A stretch of 64,000 nucleotides of DNA from Sphingobium sp. EP60837 (GCF_001658005.1 NZ_CP015986.1:1613501-1677500), one strand, 5' to 3'. Shown: positions 8,698 to 19,868, counted from the first letter of the stretch. Notes: generated by a model not told the origin, from the letters alone. Numbers and translations are program-made.

Positions 8698-10992
8698 ATG
8701 GCCGAACAGGACAGCCCGGAACGCAGGATTCAGGTGGCCAATGCGAGGCCGGAGGATGCAGGCCGTGGGCTTGCGCGCATTCCATTGGCGGTGATGGCGG
8801 AACTCGACCTCGCTGAAGGCGACGTGATCGAGATCGCTGGCAAGCGGTCCACGCCCGCTCGCGTGGTGCGGCCGTACAAGGAAGATGAAGGGCTGGATGT
8901 GCTGCGCCTCGACGGCCTGCAGCGCGCTAATGCCGGTGTCGGGTCGGGCGATTTCGTGCAGATCAGCAAGGTCGAACCCCGCGCGGCACAGCGTGTGGTC
9001 TTCGCACCTGCACAAAATAACCTGCGACTTCAGGGCAATCCTGACGCGCTGAAGCGGGTGTTTTTTCAGCGGCCCTTGGCGTCCGGCGATATCGTTGCGA
9101 CAGCCGGGCAGCAACAGGTGCCGCCGGGCGACATGCCGCCTCAGCTGCGCCAAATGCTGGCCGCACCTGCCTATGCGCTGCAGGAAATCCGCCTTGTCGT
9201 CGTGTCCACCACGCCCAAGGGCGTCGTCCAGATCGATGCGGATACGGAGATCGAACTTCGCGCCGAATATGAAGAGCCGCGCGAACTGCGGCGGGCGGAC
9301 GTCACCTATGACGATGTGGGCGGGATGGCCGAGGCTATCGACCAACTGCGCGAGATGGTTGAACTGCCGCTGCGCTATCCTGAACTGTTCGAACGCTTAG
9401 GCGTAGATCCACCGAAGGGCGTATTGCTGCACGGCCCGCCGGGAACGGGCAAGACGCGCCTGGCGCGGGCGGTCGCCAATGAATCGGAGGCCGAGTTCTT
9501 CCTGATCAACGGTCCAGAAATCATGGGGTCGGCCTATGGCGAGTCCGAAAAGCAGCTGCGCGAGATATTCGAGGCGGCGGCGAAGTCGTCCCCCTCGATC
9601 CTGTTCATCGACGAGATTGATTCGATCGCGCCCAAGCGTGGCAATGTGACCGGCGAAACGGAAAAGCGGCTGGTCGCGCAGTTACTAACGCTGATGGACG
9701 GCCTGGAGCCGCGCACCAATCTGGTCGTCATCGCCGCCACCAACCGGCCCGAAGCGATCGACGAGGCGCTGCGCCGGCCAGGCCGTTTCGACCGCGAAAT
9801 CATCGTCGGTGTTCCCGACGAGCGCGGCCGGCGCGAGATTATGGGTATTCACACGCGCGGCATGCCGCTCGCTGAGGGCGTAGATCTCGGCGAACTGGCG
9901 CGGATGACCTACGGTTTTGTGGGCGCCGACCTAGCCGCGCTGACCCGCGAGGCGGCGATCGAGGCGGTGCGCCGCTTCATGCCGCGCCTCAATCTGGAGG
10001 AAGGCACGATTCCGCCCGATGTGCTGGAGGAGCTGTCGGTCACGCGGGATGATTTCATGGCGGCGATCAAGCGTGTCCAGCCTTCCGCGATGCGTGAGGT
10101 AATGGTGCAGGCGCCCAATATCGGCTGGGCCGACATTGGCGGCCTGGACGATGCGCAAATGCGCCTCAAGGAAGGCGTGGAGTTGCCGCTGAAAGACCCC
10201 GACGCGTTCCGCCGCATCGGTATTCGTCCGGCGAAGGGGTTCCTGCTCTATGGGCCGCCCGGCACCGGCAAGACCCTGCTGGCGAAGGCGGTTGCGCGAG
10301 AGGCGCAGGCGAATTTCATTGCGACTAAGTCGAGCGACCTCCTGTCCAAATGGTATGGCGAGAGCGAGCAGCAGATCGCCCGCCTGTTCGCCCGCGCGCG
10401 GCAGGTGGCGCCGACCGTCATCTTCATCGACGAACTGGATAGCCTGGTCCCGGCGCGTGGCGGTGGCCTGGGCGAACCGGCGGTGACGGAGCGGGTGGTG
10501 AACACCATCCTTGCCGAGATGGACGGGCTTGAAGAGTTGCAGTCGGTGGTCGTCATCGGCGCGACCAACCGGCCGACGCTGATCGACCCTGCCTTGCTGC
10601 GGCCGGGACGCTTTGATGAACTCATCTATGTGCCTGTGCCTGACAAGGCCGGGCGTAGGCGCATCCTGGCGATCCACACGGGTAAGATGCCGCTGGCCGA
10701 GGATGTCGATCTGGATGATCTGGCGGCCCGCACCGAGCGGTTTACGGGTGCGGACCTGGAGGACTTGGTGCGTCGGGCAGGCTTGGTCGCGCTGCGCCAA
10801 TCCTTGTCGGTCGATAAGGTCGGGCATGCGCATTTCGAAGCAGCGCTTGAGGAAACCCGCGCCTCGGTCACGCCGGAAATGGAGCGCGAATATGAGCAGA
10901 TACAGGCGCAGCTGAAACAGAGCGCCATGCGCGTCGAGCCGATCGGCTTTGTGTCTCCCGACATGCTGCGATCGCGCGATCGTCAATCTTAA
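8698..10992 (+). CDS. CDC48/VAT-like tandem AAA+ ATPase
   Basis: 764 residues from the ATG at 8698 (GGGGA five bases upstream; a GTG at 8677 and ATGs at 8686 and 8692 are alternatives). Domains in order: a CDC48-N double-psi beta-barrel and 4-helix-like N-terminal region (about 10-195), then two AAA+ modules. D1 has Walker A GPPGTGKTR near 246 and Walker B FIDEID with D305; D2 has Walker A GPPGTGKTLL near 519 and Walker B FIDELD with D578. Both carry ATNRP sensor-1 and RRPGRFD/LRPGRFD arginine fingers, so both rings look active. The family unfolds and extracts proteins using ATP. The C-terminus lacks the eukaryotic HbYX-like tail. It is monocistronic, followed by a hairpin. Confidence 0.93.
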   Translation: MAEQDSPERRIQVANARPEDAGRGLARIPLAVMAELDLAEGDVIEIAGKRSTPARVVRPYKEDEGLDVLRLDGLQRANAGVGSGDFVQISKVEPRAAQRVVFAPAQNNLRLQGNPDALKRVFFQRPLASGDIVATAGQQQVPPGDMPPQLRQMLAAPAYALQEIRLVVVSTTPKGVVQIDADTEIELRAEYEEPRELRRADVTYDDVGGMAEAIDQLREMVELPLRYPELFERLGVDPPKGVLLHGPPGTGKTRLARAVANESEAEFFLINGPEIMGSAYGESEKQLREIFEAAAKSSPSILFIDEIDSIAPKRGNVTGETEKRLVAQLLTLMDGLEPRTNLVVIAATNRPEAIDEALRRPGRFDREIIVGVPDERGRREIMGIHTRGMPLAEGVDLGELARMTYGFVGADLAALTREAAIEAVRRFMPRLNLEEGTIPPDVLEELSVTRDDFMAAIKRVQPSAMREVMVQAPNIGWADIGGLDDAQMRLKEGVELPLKDPDAFRRIGIRPAKGFLLYGPPGTGKTLLAKAVAREAQANFIATKSSDLLSKWYGESEQQIARLFARARQVAPTVIFIDELDSLVPARGGGLGEPAVTERVVNTILAEMDGLEELQSVVVIGATNRPTLIDPALLRPGRFDELIYVPVPDKAGRRRILAIHTGKMPLAEDVDLDDLAARTERFTGADLEDLVRRAGLVALRQSLSVDKVGHAHFEAALEETRASVTPEMEREYEQIQAQLKQSAMRVEPIGFVSPDMLRSRDRQS

Positions 10993-11001
10993 CAAGGGCT
11001 A

Positions 11002-11034
11002 GCGGATTGCGGATTGAACCCATCCGCAATCCGC
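11002..11034. terminator. Perfect 13-bp hairpin after the CDC48 gene
   Basis: GCGGATTGCGGAT (11002-11014) is exactly complementary to ATCCGCAATCCGC (11022-11034), with a 7-base loop, starting 10 bp after the CDC48 stop. No T-run follows, so it may end or protect the transcript rather than be a textbook intrinsic terminator. Confidence 0.6.
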
Positions 11035-11141
11035 GCGTTCGCTAACCCAGGCCGGACGTGAGTCCGCCAGCGTGCAAAGCGGCTTGCAAGACATGCCGAT
11101 ATTTGCAACGCCCTGATGTGATGGCAAACAGGCGAGTATTG

Positions 11142-11768
11142 ATGGCCTCCATTCCCCTGAAGAAAAAAGCAGATCCGGCGTCGTTCCTGGGCCAGTGGAG
11201 TATGTTCTTCCGGCAGTTCGTGAAGCATCCGGGGATGATCGGCTCGGTCATTCCCTCTTCGCCTGCCTTGGTGAACAGCATGCTGGACCGCGTCGATTGG
11301 CAACGGACCCGGTTGTTCGTGGAATATGGCCCTGGCGTGGGCACGTTCACCCGACCGATCCTGGAGCGGATGCACCCCGACGCCACGCTGTTGGCGATTG
11401 ATCTCAATCTGGATTTCGTCGCCTGGCTGGAGGCGCAGATCGATGATCCCCGGCTCCGCGTCGTGCATGGATCGGCGGCGGACGTGCGCCGCTTCATCGC
11501 GGAGGCAGGGCTTCGGCAGGCGGATTATATCCTGTCGGGCATTCCCTTCTCGACCCTGCCCGATGGAGTGGGGGAACTGATCTGCGCGGAGACGCAGCGG
11601 GCGATCCGGCCAGGTGGCGAATTCCTGGTCTATCAATATTCGGCCTTCGTGCGAGGGTTACTGCAGGGACAGTTCAACGAGGTCGCTGAGCGCGTCGAGT
11701 GGCGCAATATTCCCCCTTGCCGCATGTTCCGGGCCATGAAGACGGAGAGTCTCGCCCAGGCGGCGTAA
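11142..11768 (+). CDS. SAM-dependent methyltransferase, phospholipid N-methyltransferase-like (PmtA group)
   Basis: 208 residues from the ATG at 11142 (AGGCGAG just upstream; ATG 11121 or 11058 would extend it). A class I methyltransferase fold: motif I is VEYGPGVGTFTRPIL near residue 60, followed by LLAIDLNLDF (acidic ribose-binding D) and QADYILSGIPFSTL at the motif IV position. The FFRQFVKHPGMIGSVIPSS start and the absence of rRNA-recognition domains resemble the short bacterial phospholipid N-methyltransferases annotated as PmtA-like, which methylate phosphatidylethanolamine. An rRNA adenine methylase relative is the alternative. Stands alone between CDC48 and proA. Confidence 0.7.
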   Translation: MASIPLKKKADPASFLGQWSMFFRQFVKHPGMIGSVIPSSPALVNSMLDRVDWQRTRLFVEYGPGVGTFTRPILERMHPDATLLAIDLNLDFVAWLEAQIDDPRLRVVHGSAADVRRFIAEAGLRQADYILSGIPFSTLPDGVGELICAETQRAIRPGGEFLVYQYSAFVRGLLQGQFNEVAERVEWRNIPPCRMFRAMKTESLAQAA

Positions 11769-11897
11769 TCCCCGACAGCATGCTGCCGCACCAACGGCTG
11801 AGCCATTTTGCGACCCGTGATTTGGCCGTGGGCTGCCCATATGGGTTCGCTTCGGCGCGCTTTCATGCTAAGGGCGCGGGCGAAAGGCCAGACCAAG

Positions 11898-13163
11898 ATG
11901 AACGACCTCACCCAGACCCCCGAAATGCTGATTGCGACCATGGGCGCGCGCGCGCGCGCCGCCGCCGCAGTGCTGGCCAGCGCGAGCGACGCGCAGAAGA
12001 TCGATGCGCTGCGCCGTGCGGCTCAGGCGCTGCGCGACCAGGCGCCGCAGATCATTGCGGCCAATGCGCGCGACATGGAAAACGCCGCTGCCAACGGGCT
12101 GTCGCCCGCCATGCTCGACCGGCTGCGGCTGGACGAGGATCGGGTGCTCGCGACGGCGGCGGGAGTCGATCAGGTGGCGACGCTCGTCAATCCGCTGGGC
12201 AGCGTGATCGATAAGCAGGTCCGCCCCAATGGCATGGAGTTGAGCCGGGTGCGCGTGCCGCTGGGCGTGATCGGCATCATCTATGAAAGCCGCCCCAATG
12301 TGACCGCCGATGCGGCCGCGCTCTGCCTGCGCGCTGGCAACGCCGTGATCTTGCGCGGCGGCAGTGAGGCGAAGGAGAGCAACCGCGCGATCCATGCCGC
12401 CATGGCCGAGGGGATCGCAGCTGCCGGATTGCCCGCTGACGCTGTGCAACTGGTCCCCACCACCGATCGTGCGGCGGTGGGCGCTCTGCTCAAGGCGGCC
12501 GAGTTCATCGATCTGATCGTGCCCCGCGGCGGCAAGAGCCTGGTGGCGCGTGTCCAAGAAGAAGCGCGCGTGCCTGTGCTGGCGCATCTCGACGGCATCA
12601 ACCACAGCTATGTCGATGGCGCAGCTGATCCCGAGATGGCGGTCAAGCTGGTGGTGAACGCCAAGATGCGCCGGACCGGCATTTGCGGCGCGACCGAGAC
12701 GGTGCTGATCGACAAGGCATTTGCGGGAGCGCCTGCCATCGTGAAGGCGCTGCTCGATGCCAAATGCGAAGTGCGCGGCGACGAAGCCGTGCAGGCGATC
12801 GACAGCCGCGTCACCCCTGCGTCCAACGAGGATTGGGATACCGAATATCTCGACGCCATCGTTTCGGTTCGCGTGGTGGATGGGCTGGACGAGGCGCTGG
12901 CCCATATCGCCGCCCATGCCAGCCACCATACCGACGCGATCATTAGCGAGGACGCGGCCAAGGCCGAGCGCTTCCTGAACGCCGTCGATAGCGCGATCGT
13001 CATGTGGAACGCATCGACTCAGTTCGCCGATGGCGGGGAGTTTGGCCTCGGTGCGGAGATCGGGATTTCGACCGGACGTCTTCATGCGCGCGGGCCCGTG
13101 GCTCTTGAGGGGCTCACGACCTATAAATGGATGGTGCGCGGTACCGGACAGACCCGACCGTAA
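11898..13163 (+). CDS. proA: Glutamate-5-semialdehyde dehydrogenase (gamma-glutamyl phosphate reductase)
   Basis: 421 residues, the normal ProA length. It reduces gamma-glutamyl phosphate to glutamate-5-semialdehyde with NADPH in proline synthesis. Motifs: [31 protein letters not shown], the catalytic cysteine C263 in [13 protein letters not shown], and the C-terminal [15 protein letters not shown] signature. The ATG at 11898 begins [11 protein letters not shown]; in-frame ATGs further upstream give a non-family extension. A CG-alternating run near 11945 encodes an Arg/Ala stretch. proB is not in the window, so proA is unlinked here. Convergent with kdsA across a hairpin. Confidence 0.96.
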   Translation: MNDLTQTPEMLIATMGARARAAAAVLASASDAQKIDALRRAAQALRDQAPQIIAANARDMENAAANGLSPAMLDRLRLDEDRVLATAAGVDQVATLVNPLGSVIDKQVRPNGMELSRVRVPLGVIGIIYESRPNVTADAAALCLRAGNAVILRGGSEAKESNRAIHAAMAEGIAAAGLPADAVQLVPTTDRAAVGALLKAAEFIDLIVPRGGKSLVARVQEEARVPVLAHLDGINHSYVDGAADPEMAVKLVVNAKMRRTGICGATETVLIDKAFAGAPAIVKALLDAKCEVRGDEAVQAIDSRVTPASNEDWDTEYLDAIVSVRVVDGLDEALAHIAAHASHHTDAIISEDAAKAERFLNAVDSAIVMWNASTQFADGGEFGLGAEIGISTGRLHARGPVALEGLTTYKWMVRGTGQTRP

Positions 13164-13174
13164 CCCTTATTACC

Positions 13175-13212
13175 GTTCGGTTCGGGCTTGTGGAGAAGGG
13201 CTCGAAACGAAC
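13175..13212. terminator. Hairpin between convergent proA and kdsA
   Basis: GTTCG-G-TTCGGGC (13175-13187) pairs with GCTCGAA-A-CGAAC (13200-13212) with a single mismatch and one wobble, in the 59 bp between two converging stop codons. It probably serves both transcripts. No clear T-run. Confidence 0.5.
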
Positions 13213-13222
13213 AGTGGTAGGA

Positions 13223-14044
13223 CTATCCCTTCATCGCCGCGTCAATGGCCTTCAGCTTTCCGAGCAGCGGCTGAATCCACTCCAGTGGCAGCATGACAGG
13301 GCCGTCGGAAGGCGCATTGTCCGGATCGTCATGCGCCTCGGCGAAGATCGCTGCTACCCCTGCTGCAACCGCGCTACGCGCCAGCACGGGCGCAAATTCC
13401 CGCTGCCCGCCAGAGGCTGATCCAAGCCCGCCCGGCTGCTGCACCGAATGAGTGGCGTCGAACACTACCGGATAGCCGGTTTGCGCCATGACCGGCAGCG
13501 ATCGCATGTCACTGACCAATGCGTTGTAGCCGAAACTCGCGCCGCGCTCGGTAAGCAGGATGCGCTCGTTGCCTGTTGAGGCGACCTTCTGCGCCACCGC
13601 CGCCATGTCCCACGGCGCCAGGAACTGACCCTTCTTCACATTGACGACTGCGCCCGTCCGTCCGGCTGCGAGGAGCAGGTCGGTCTGGCGGCACAGGAAG
13701 GCCGGAATCTGAAGGATATCGACCGCCTCTGCCGCTGCCTCTACTTGGCCCGCGTCATGCACATCGGTCAGCACGGGGCAGCCGAAGCGCGCTTTCACCT
13801 CGGCCAGGATCGAAAGCCCGGCGTCTATGCCTACACCACGCTGCCCGGAGACGGAGGTCCGGTTCGCTTTGTCGAAAGAGGATTTGAAGATGAACGGCAC
13901 GCCTGCCTTCGCAGCGATGCCGGACAGTCTGTCCGCCATCATCAACGCATGATCGCGGTTTTCGATCTGGCAGGGGCCGGAGATCAGGACGAAGGGCAGG
14001 TCGTTGCCGATCGTCAGCGGCCCGATGGAAACATGTTTGGTCAT
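13223..14044 (-). CDS. kdsA: 3-deoxy-8-phosphooctulonate synthase (KDO-8-P synthase)
   Basis: 273 residues from the ATG at 14044. Condenses phosphoenolpyruvate with arabinose-5-phosphate in the KDO pathway for LPS or related glycans. Motifs include [54 protein letters not shown] and the C-terminal [11 protein letters not shown]. The upstream small PLA2-like gene ends at 14050, only five bases before this start, so the two are very likely co-transcribed and translationally coupled. Sphingomonads often have glycosphingolipids in place of LPS, so the fate of KDO here is not obvious. Confidence 0.95.
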   Translation of the reverse strand: MTKHVSIGPLTIGNDLPFVLISGPCQIENRDHALMMADRLSGIAAKAGVPFIFKSSFDKANRTSVSGQRGVGIDAGLSILAEVKARFGCPVLTDVHDAGQVEAAAEAVDILQIPAFLCRQTDLLLAAGRTGAVVNVKKGQFLAPWDMAAVAQKVASTGNERILLTERGASFGYNALVSDMRSLPVMAQTGYPVVFDATHSVQQPGGLGSASGGQREFAPVLARSAVAAGVAAIFAEAHDDPDNAPSDGPVMLPLEWIQPLLGKLKAIDAAMKG

Positions 14045-14049
14045 GCCGT

Positions 14050-14343
14050 TCACTTCGGCGCTTTCACGAAACGGCGCAAGAGTTGCCCCCGCCACAGCCC
14101 CTTGCCATCATGATAATTCCAACAGAACCAGCCAAAGACCAGGCAGGCGGCCAACGACGGCAGCGCCATCGGGTCGCCATTGTCCCGCATATGCCGGTAG
14201 AAGGCGAAGTCCGCCCGCCACCGATCCCGCTCGCTGCCGCCACCGTTGATGCCATAGGCATTGTCGTGGCGCCGGCAGCCGATGTTTCGGTTGTATTTGC
14301 GGTGGTCTATGAAATAGCAATAGTCGCGTTCGGGTGTCGTCAT
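14050..14343 (-). CDS. Small phospholipase A2-like protein with one membrane segment
   Basis: 97 residues from the ATG at 14343. Residues 23-30 read CRRHDNAY, matching the catalytic C-R-R-H-D core of prokaryotic/fungal-type secreted phospholipases A2, where His is the general base and Asp binds calcium. D45 in RWRADFAFY is placed like the second Asp of the His-Asp dyad (spacing 19 here, about 21 in Streptomyces PLA2). One hydrophobic segment at about 58-75 follows, and there is no signal peptide. It ends five bases before kdsA and starts 22 bp from a divergent hydrolase gene. Enzymatic activity is inference: the domain is short, and the usual second disulfide cysteines are few (C9, C23, C68, C74). 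Confidence 0.6.
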   Translation of the reverse strand: MTTPERDYCYFIDHRKYNRNIGCRRHDNAYGINGGGSERDRWRADFAFYRHMRDNGDPMALPSLAACLVFGWFCWNYHDGKGLWRGQLLRRFVKAPK

Positions 14344-14365
14344 GGCCCGATGTGGAACAGGGGCC

Positions 14366-15493
14366 ATGGAAAAGTTCAAGCGTAAAGTCTTCTACCTTGG
14401 CGGTTTCGATCCGCGCGGGGTGCGGTTCTATCACCAGATGTATCGCGAGCAGGCCGCCACTTACACCCGCCTGTCGGGCGAGGAGGTGGAGGTCAGCGCG
14501 CGCCGCTCCGGCCCTGCGTCATCCGCCATCTGGACCGTCACGAACAACAGCGCCGGGGTGGAGACCGATTATGAGTTTCTCCGCTGGGAGGATCTGGTCG
14601 GCAAGGTGTGGATCCGCAACCCGCTGTTGCTAGCGTGGCGATCGATCGCCACTTACGGTGCGCATGCGCGGCACATGCAGTTCCTGCGAATGCGTAAGCT
14701 GCGGCCAGGGCCGGTTATCACCATCCTCTACCCGCCGCTGCTCGGGGTGCTGATTCCATTGGCGCTGGCGCTGATCCCTGCGCTGCTGCTTTCGCTGCTG
14801 ATGCCCTTCTGGGCTGCGGCCTTGATCGGCGTCGCCGTCAGCATGGCCTTGTCGGGCCGACTCCTTAACAAGCTGATCGTGCCCTGGCTGCTGCGCTTCA
14901 TGTATTATAATCATAGCGTCGCCGCCCGTGGTCCGGGCGAGGAGATGAACGCGCGCCTTGATCAGTTCGCCGCCCGCATCGTGGAGGAAATGGATGGGCC
15001 TTATGACGAGGTCATCTTCGCTTCCCACAGCAACGGCACCATCTATGCGATGAGCGTGCTGCGCCGCATCCTCGAACTGCGAGGGGACAAGCCGCTGCCC
15101 CCCAATTTCATCCTTCTAACACTGGGCCAAGTGGTTCCCGTCATCGCGCTGCGCAAGGATGCCGCCTGGTATCATGACGATCTGAAGACCTTGGACGACA
15201 AGCATTTCCGCCTGGTCGATTTCTCGGCCCCCCCGGACGGCGCGGCCTATTATGACGTGCATCCGATCCGCCTTGTGTCGGACCGTTGCGCGGCCCGCGT
15301 GGACCTGTTGTCCCCACGCTTCCACCTTTTTTACGACCCGGACAATTATCACAGCGGCTGGTCGAACAAATATGAGGCGCATTTCGATTATCTGCGCGTG
15401 GGCGACCGCGTGTCACCGGTAGATTATGTCAGCCTCACCGCGGGCCGCCGCACGGTCGATGAGGCCATTGAACAGTTCAGGACCATCCCGTGA
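14366..15493 (+). CDS. Membrane-anchored alpha/beta-hydrolase-like protein, function unknown
   Basis: 375 residues from the ATG at 14366. The N-terminal ~110 residues are soluble and include YLGGFDPRGVRFYHQMY. Two to three hydrophobic helices lie at about 114-180, then a soluble C-terminal domain whose FASHSNGTIYAMS (residues 218-230) is a nucleophile-elbow-like S-x-S-x-G with S222 the likely nucleophile, as in lipases/esterases. A later HPIRLVSD / DNYHSGWSNKY region could supply the acid and histidine. Its stop overlaps the P450 start (GTGA), so both are one translation unit. No family name recognised; a membrane lipase or acyltransferase-like role is inference. Confidence 0.65.
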   Translation: MEKFKRKVFYLGGFDPRGVRFYHQMYREQAATYTRLSGEEVEVSARRSGPASSAIWTVTNNSAGVETDYEFLRWEDLVGKVWIRNPLLLAWRSIATYGAHARHMQFLRMRKLRPGPVITILYPPLLGVLIPLALALIPALLLSLLMPFWAAALIGVAVSMALSGRLLNKLIVPWLLRFMYYNHSVAARGPGEEMNARLDQFAARIVEEMDGPYDEVIFASHSNGTIYAMSVLRRILELRGDKPLPPNFILLTLGQVVPVIALRKDAAWYHDDLKTLDDKHFRLVDFSAPPDGAAYYDVHPIRLVSDRCAARVDLLSPRFHLFYDPDNYHSGWSNKYEAHFDYLRVGDRVSPVDYVSLTAGRRTVDEAIEQFRTIP

Positions 15494-16863
15494 AGGACGC
15501 TTTTACTCCACCCTATCCTGAGCCGCCCCGCACCAAGCGCGGCCTGATGAAGCGCTTCCTGCGCGGCTGGCACAGCTGGATCCATGTGCTCTTCGAAAAG
15601 AGCTACACGATGAAGCTGGGCGAAATCCGCATGCCCGGCCAGACCATGTACATCGCCAACGAGCTGCCGCTGGTGGACAAGATCCTGCGCGGCGGCACGA
15701 CCTTTCCCAAGCATCGCGAGCTGGTCCGCAACCTCTCTCCTTTGATCGGCAACAGCGTTTTCTCGGCCAATGGCGAGGATTGGGAAAGCCAGCGCGCCAT
15801 GGTGAACCCGGCCTTTGCTCATACCGCGCTCAATCGTTCCATGCCGCTGATGGTCGCGGCCGCTGACGATCTGCTCGCCCGTCTCGACGCCGCCGACAGA
15901 GCCAAGCCGGTCGATATCGACCCGATGATGACCCATGTGGCGGCAGACATCATCTTCCGCACGCTGTTTTCGGAAGCGCTGGACGAACATCGCTCCAACA
16001 TCATTCACACCGCCTTCGGCAAGTTCCAGAGGCTGGCCCATAGCGCCTCGATGCTGCGCCTCTATGGCTTCCCCGCCGGCTGGTTCGAAAAGCGGTCCTT
16101 GAAGCCCGCCAAGGCCATCCACGACGTTTTCCGCCCCATTGTCGAGGCCCGTTATGAAGGCTTCCATCAGGGCGGTGAAGCGCCTCATAGAGATATTCTG
16201 CAGTCGCTGATCGAAGCGAGGCACCCGGAAACCGACGAGCCTTTCACCATTCAACAAGTGATGGACCAGGTATCCACCGTCTTCCTTGCGGGCCATGAAA
16301 CCTCGGCCAGCACCATGACCTGGGCGCTCTACATGCTGGCCGAATGCGTCCATATCCAAACCGCTGCCCGCGCTGAGGTTGTCGAGCTTACCGGCGACGC
16401 CCCGCTCACCGCCGCGATGCTCAAGGACATGAGCGCGATCCGCAACATCTTCCGCGAAACGCTGCGCCTCTATCCGCCCGTCGCTTTCTTTCCGCGCGAA
16501 GTCACCTGCCCCATGCCGATGCGGGACAAGCAACTGGAGGAGGGCGCGATGCTGGTCGTCGCGCCGTGGCTGACCCAGCGGAACAAGGACAATTGGGCCT
16601 GTCCGCACAGTTTCGACCCCGACCGCTTCGATGATCCCGCCAATGCGGAGATGGTGCGCCAAGCCTGGTTCCCCTTCGGCCGGGGGCCACGCGTCTGCGT
16701 AGGTGCGGGCTTCGCCCAGCAGGAGGTGATGACGGTGATCGCCAGCGTAGTGCGACGCTATCGCCTGTCGGTGCCCCAGGGGTTCAAGCCGGAGCCGATC
16801 AGCCGCCTGACGATCCGGCCCAGGAGCGGGATGAAGCTGATGTTCGGCGGAATCGAAGCCTAG
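15490..16863 (+). CDS. Cytochrome P450
   Basis: 457 residues starting at a GTG that overlaps the preceding stop by four bases. Standard P450 landmarks: I-helix AGHETSAST at about 267-275 (proton-delivery ET), K-helix ETLR at 323-326, the meander PDRFDDP, and the heme-thiolate loop FPFGRGPRVCVGAG with the axial cysteine C403. No membrane anchor; soluble class I type needing a ferredoxin partner that is not encoded nearby. The AGHETS/FGxGPRxC pattern resembles fatty-acid or terpene oxidising P450s, but substrate is unknown. Coupling to a membrane hydrolase suggests a lipid-related substrate; this is inference. Confidence 0.93.
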   Translation: MKDAFTPPYPEPPRTKRGLMKRFLRGWHSWIHVLFEKSYTMKLGEIRMPGQTMYIANELPLVDKILRGGTTFPKHRELVRNLSPLIGNSVFSANGEDWESQRAMVNPAFAHTALNRSMPLMVAAADDLLARLDAADRAKPVDIDPMMTHVAADIIFRTLFSEALDEHRSNIIHTAFGKFQRLAHSASMLRLYGFPAGWFEKRSLKPAKAIHDVFRPIVEARYEGFHQGGEAPHRDILQSLIEARHPETDEPFTIQQVMDQVSTVFLAGHETSASTMTWALYMLAECVHIQTAARAEVVELTGDAPLTAAMLKDMSAIRNIFRETLRLYPPVAFFPREVTCPMPMRDKQLEEGAMLVVAPWLTQRNKDNWACPHSFDPDRFDDPANAEMVRQAWFPFGRGPRVCVGAGFAQQEVMTVIASVVRRYRLSVPQGFKPEPISRLTIRPRSGMKLMFGGIEA

Positions 16864-16881
16864 CGAACTCGCTACCCGCTG

Positions 16882-17178
16882 TCAGCCTGCGATCCTGCCC
16901 ACCATTGCCTGCCCCGCTGCGCGTTGCCGCCTATAGCGCCGCTTCAGCACCACGCTCGCCACCAGCAAAGGGGTACCTGCAAGGATGCAGACCGCGCCCA
17001 GCATCGGCGGCCACAGCCCGAACAGGCTGTGAAGATTGAGCGCCGATGGCGTCAGCAGCAGCAGAAATCCCGCCGTCAGCAGCCACAATCCCCAACGGCG
17101 CGGCCGGACGGCGACCATGCGCAGTTCGTGCCGGTGCGCCTTGCGCCCTTCCTTGGTGGACAGATCATGATGCTTCAT
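16882..17178 (-). CDS. Small membrane protein, unknown function
   Basis: 98 residues from the ATG at 17178 (MKHHDLSTKEGRKAHRHEL). A basic, histidine-containing N-terminus is followed by two hydrophobic helices (about 28-42 and 55-75) and a highly basic tail (RRYRRQRAAG), so both ends probably face the cytoplasm. No family recognised. Convergent with the P450 gene, 18 bp apart; divergent from the TPP-riboswitch transcript. Confidence 0.6.
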   Translation of the reverse strand: MKHHDLSTKEGRKAHRHELRMVAVRPRRWGLWLLTAGFLLLLTPSALNLHSLFGLWPPMLGAVCILAGTPLLVASVVLKRRYRRQRAAGQAMVGRIAG

Positions 17179-17265
17179 GCCCGACAGTAGAGCGGAAAAA
17201 CGCTGATCCTGTCCAGCGCCCGCCAAGGGGACTTTCGCTTGGTGCCCGTTTCGGCTATCCAGTCG

Positions 17266-17360
17266 CGATCCCCGGGGGACCGCTCACAGGCGGTTGAGAG
17301 GCGGCTGATGTGGCTGCGACCCGCTGAACCTGATCCGGTTAAAACCGGCGTAGGGAGGGA
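17266..17360 (+). promoter_or_regulatory. TPP (thiamine pyrophosphate) riboswitch
   Basis: The THI-box core is clear: GTTGAGAGG at 17293-17301, then ACCCGCTGAACCTGATC (17319-17335) and GGTTAAAACCGGCGTAGGGA (17338-17357), matching the invariant ACCY-GAACCTGATC and TAAxACCxGCGxAGGGA parts of the aptamer. P1 is formed by TCCC (17269-17272) with GGGA (17353-17356). It precedes an unknown membrane gene and thiC by about 65 bp. The region up to the start codon contains a plausible SD-blocking switch, described separately. Confidence 0.93.
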
Positions 17361-17386
17361 CGGCTTGTCAAAAACAATCCGCCCAA

Positions 17387-17412
17387 CCTCCGCCACGCGC
17401 GACAAGAGGAGG
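17387..17412 (+). promoter_or_regulatory. Expression platform of the TPP riboswitch (SD-sequestering stem)
   Basis: CCTCC (17387-17391) can pair with GGAGG (17408-17412), the ribosome-binding site twelve bases ahead of the ATG at 17424. The same CCTCC can instead pair with an identical GGAGG at 17354-17358, which includes part of the 3' strand of the aptamer P1 stem. Ligand-bound P1 would release CCTCC to block the ribosome-binding site, giving translational repression by TPP. Complementarity is seen; the mechanism is inferred. Confidence 0.6.
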
Positions 17413-17423
17413 ACGGACTGCCG

Positions 17424-19702
<2,279 letters not shown>

Positions 19703-19709
19703 CGGAACG

Positions 19710-19737
19710 GGTGAGCAGGTCGCGGCGCCTGCTCACC
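19710..19737 (+). terminator. Hairpin after thiC
   Basis: GGTGAGCAGG (19710-19719) and CCTGCTCACC (19728-19737) form a perfect 10-bp stem with an 8-base loop, seven bases after the thiC stop. No T-run follows. Confidence 0.6.
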
Positions 19738-19827
19738 AACCTTCACCAGTGATGAAATCGCATTCGCGCGGGCGCCAAGGCTGGCGGGTCGCGGCGGCTT
19801 ATCTATGTCGATGAGGAGTAGTCCTGC

Positions 19828-19863
19828 CCCAGAAACATCGATGATGGAATGAAAGTTTCTGGG
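19828..19863 (-). terminator. Hairpin downstream of tRNA-Gly
   Basis: CCCAGAAAC (19828-19836) and GTTTCTGGG (19855-19863) are perfectly complementary around an 18-base loop, six bases past the 3' CCA of the minus-strand tRNA-Gly. It could end or help process the tRNA transcript. No T-run on the minus strand. Confidence 0.45.
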
Positions 19864-19868
19864 AAATC

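Noticed and set aside
9931..10995. A 354-residue minus-strand reading frame opposite the CDC48 gene
   Set aside because: Antisense shadow of two AAA+ domains.
11940..11965. Alternating CG run in proA
   Set aside because: Encodes an Arg/Ala stretch within ProA; ordinary for this GC-rich sequence.
15424..16662. A 412-residue minus-strand reading frame opposite the P450 gene
   Set aside because: Shadow of a gene with clear P450 motifs.
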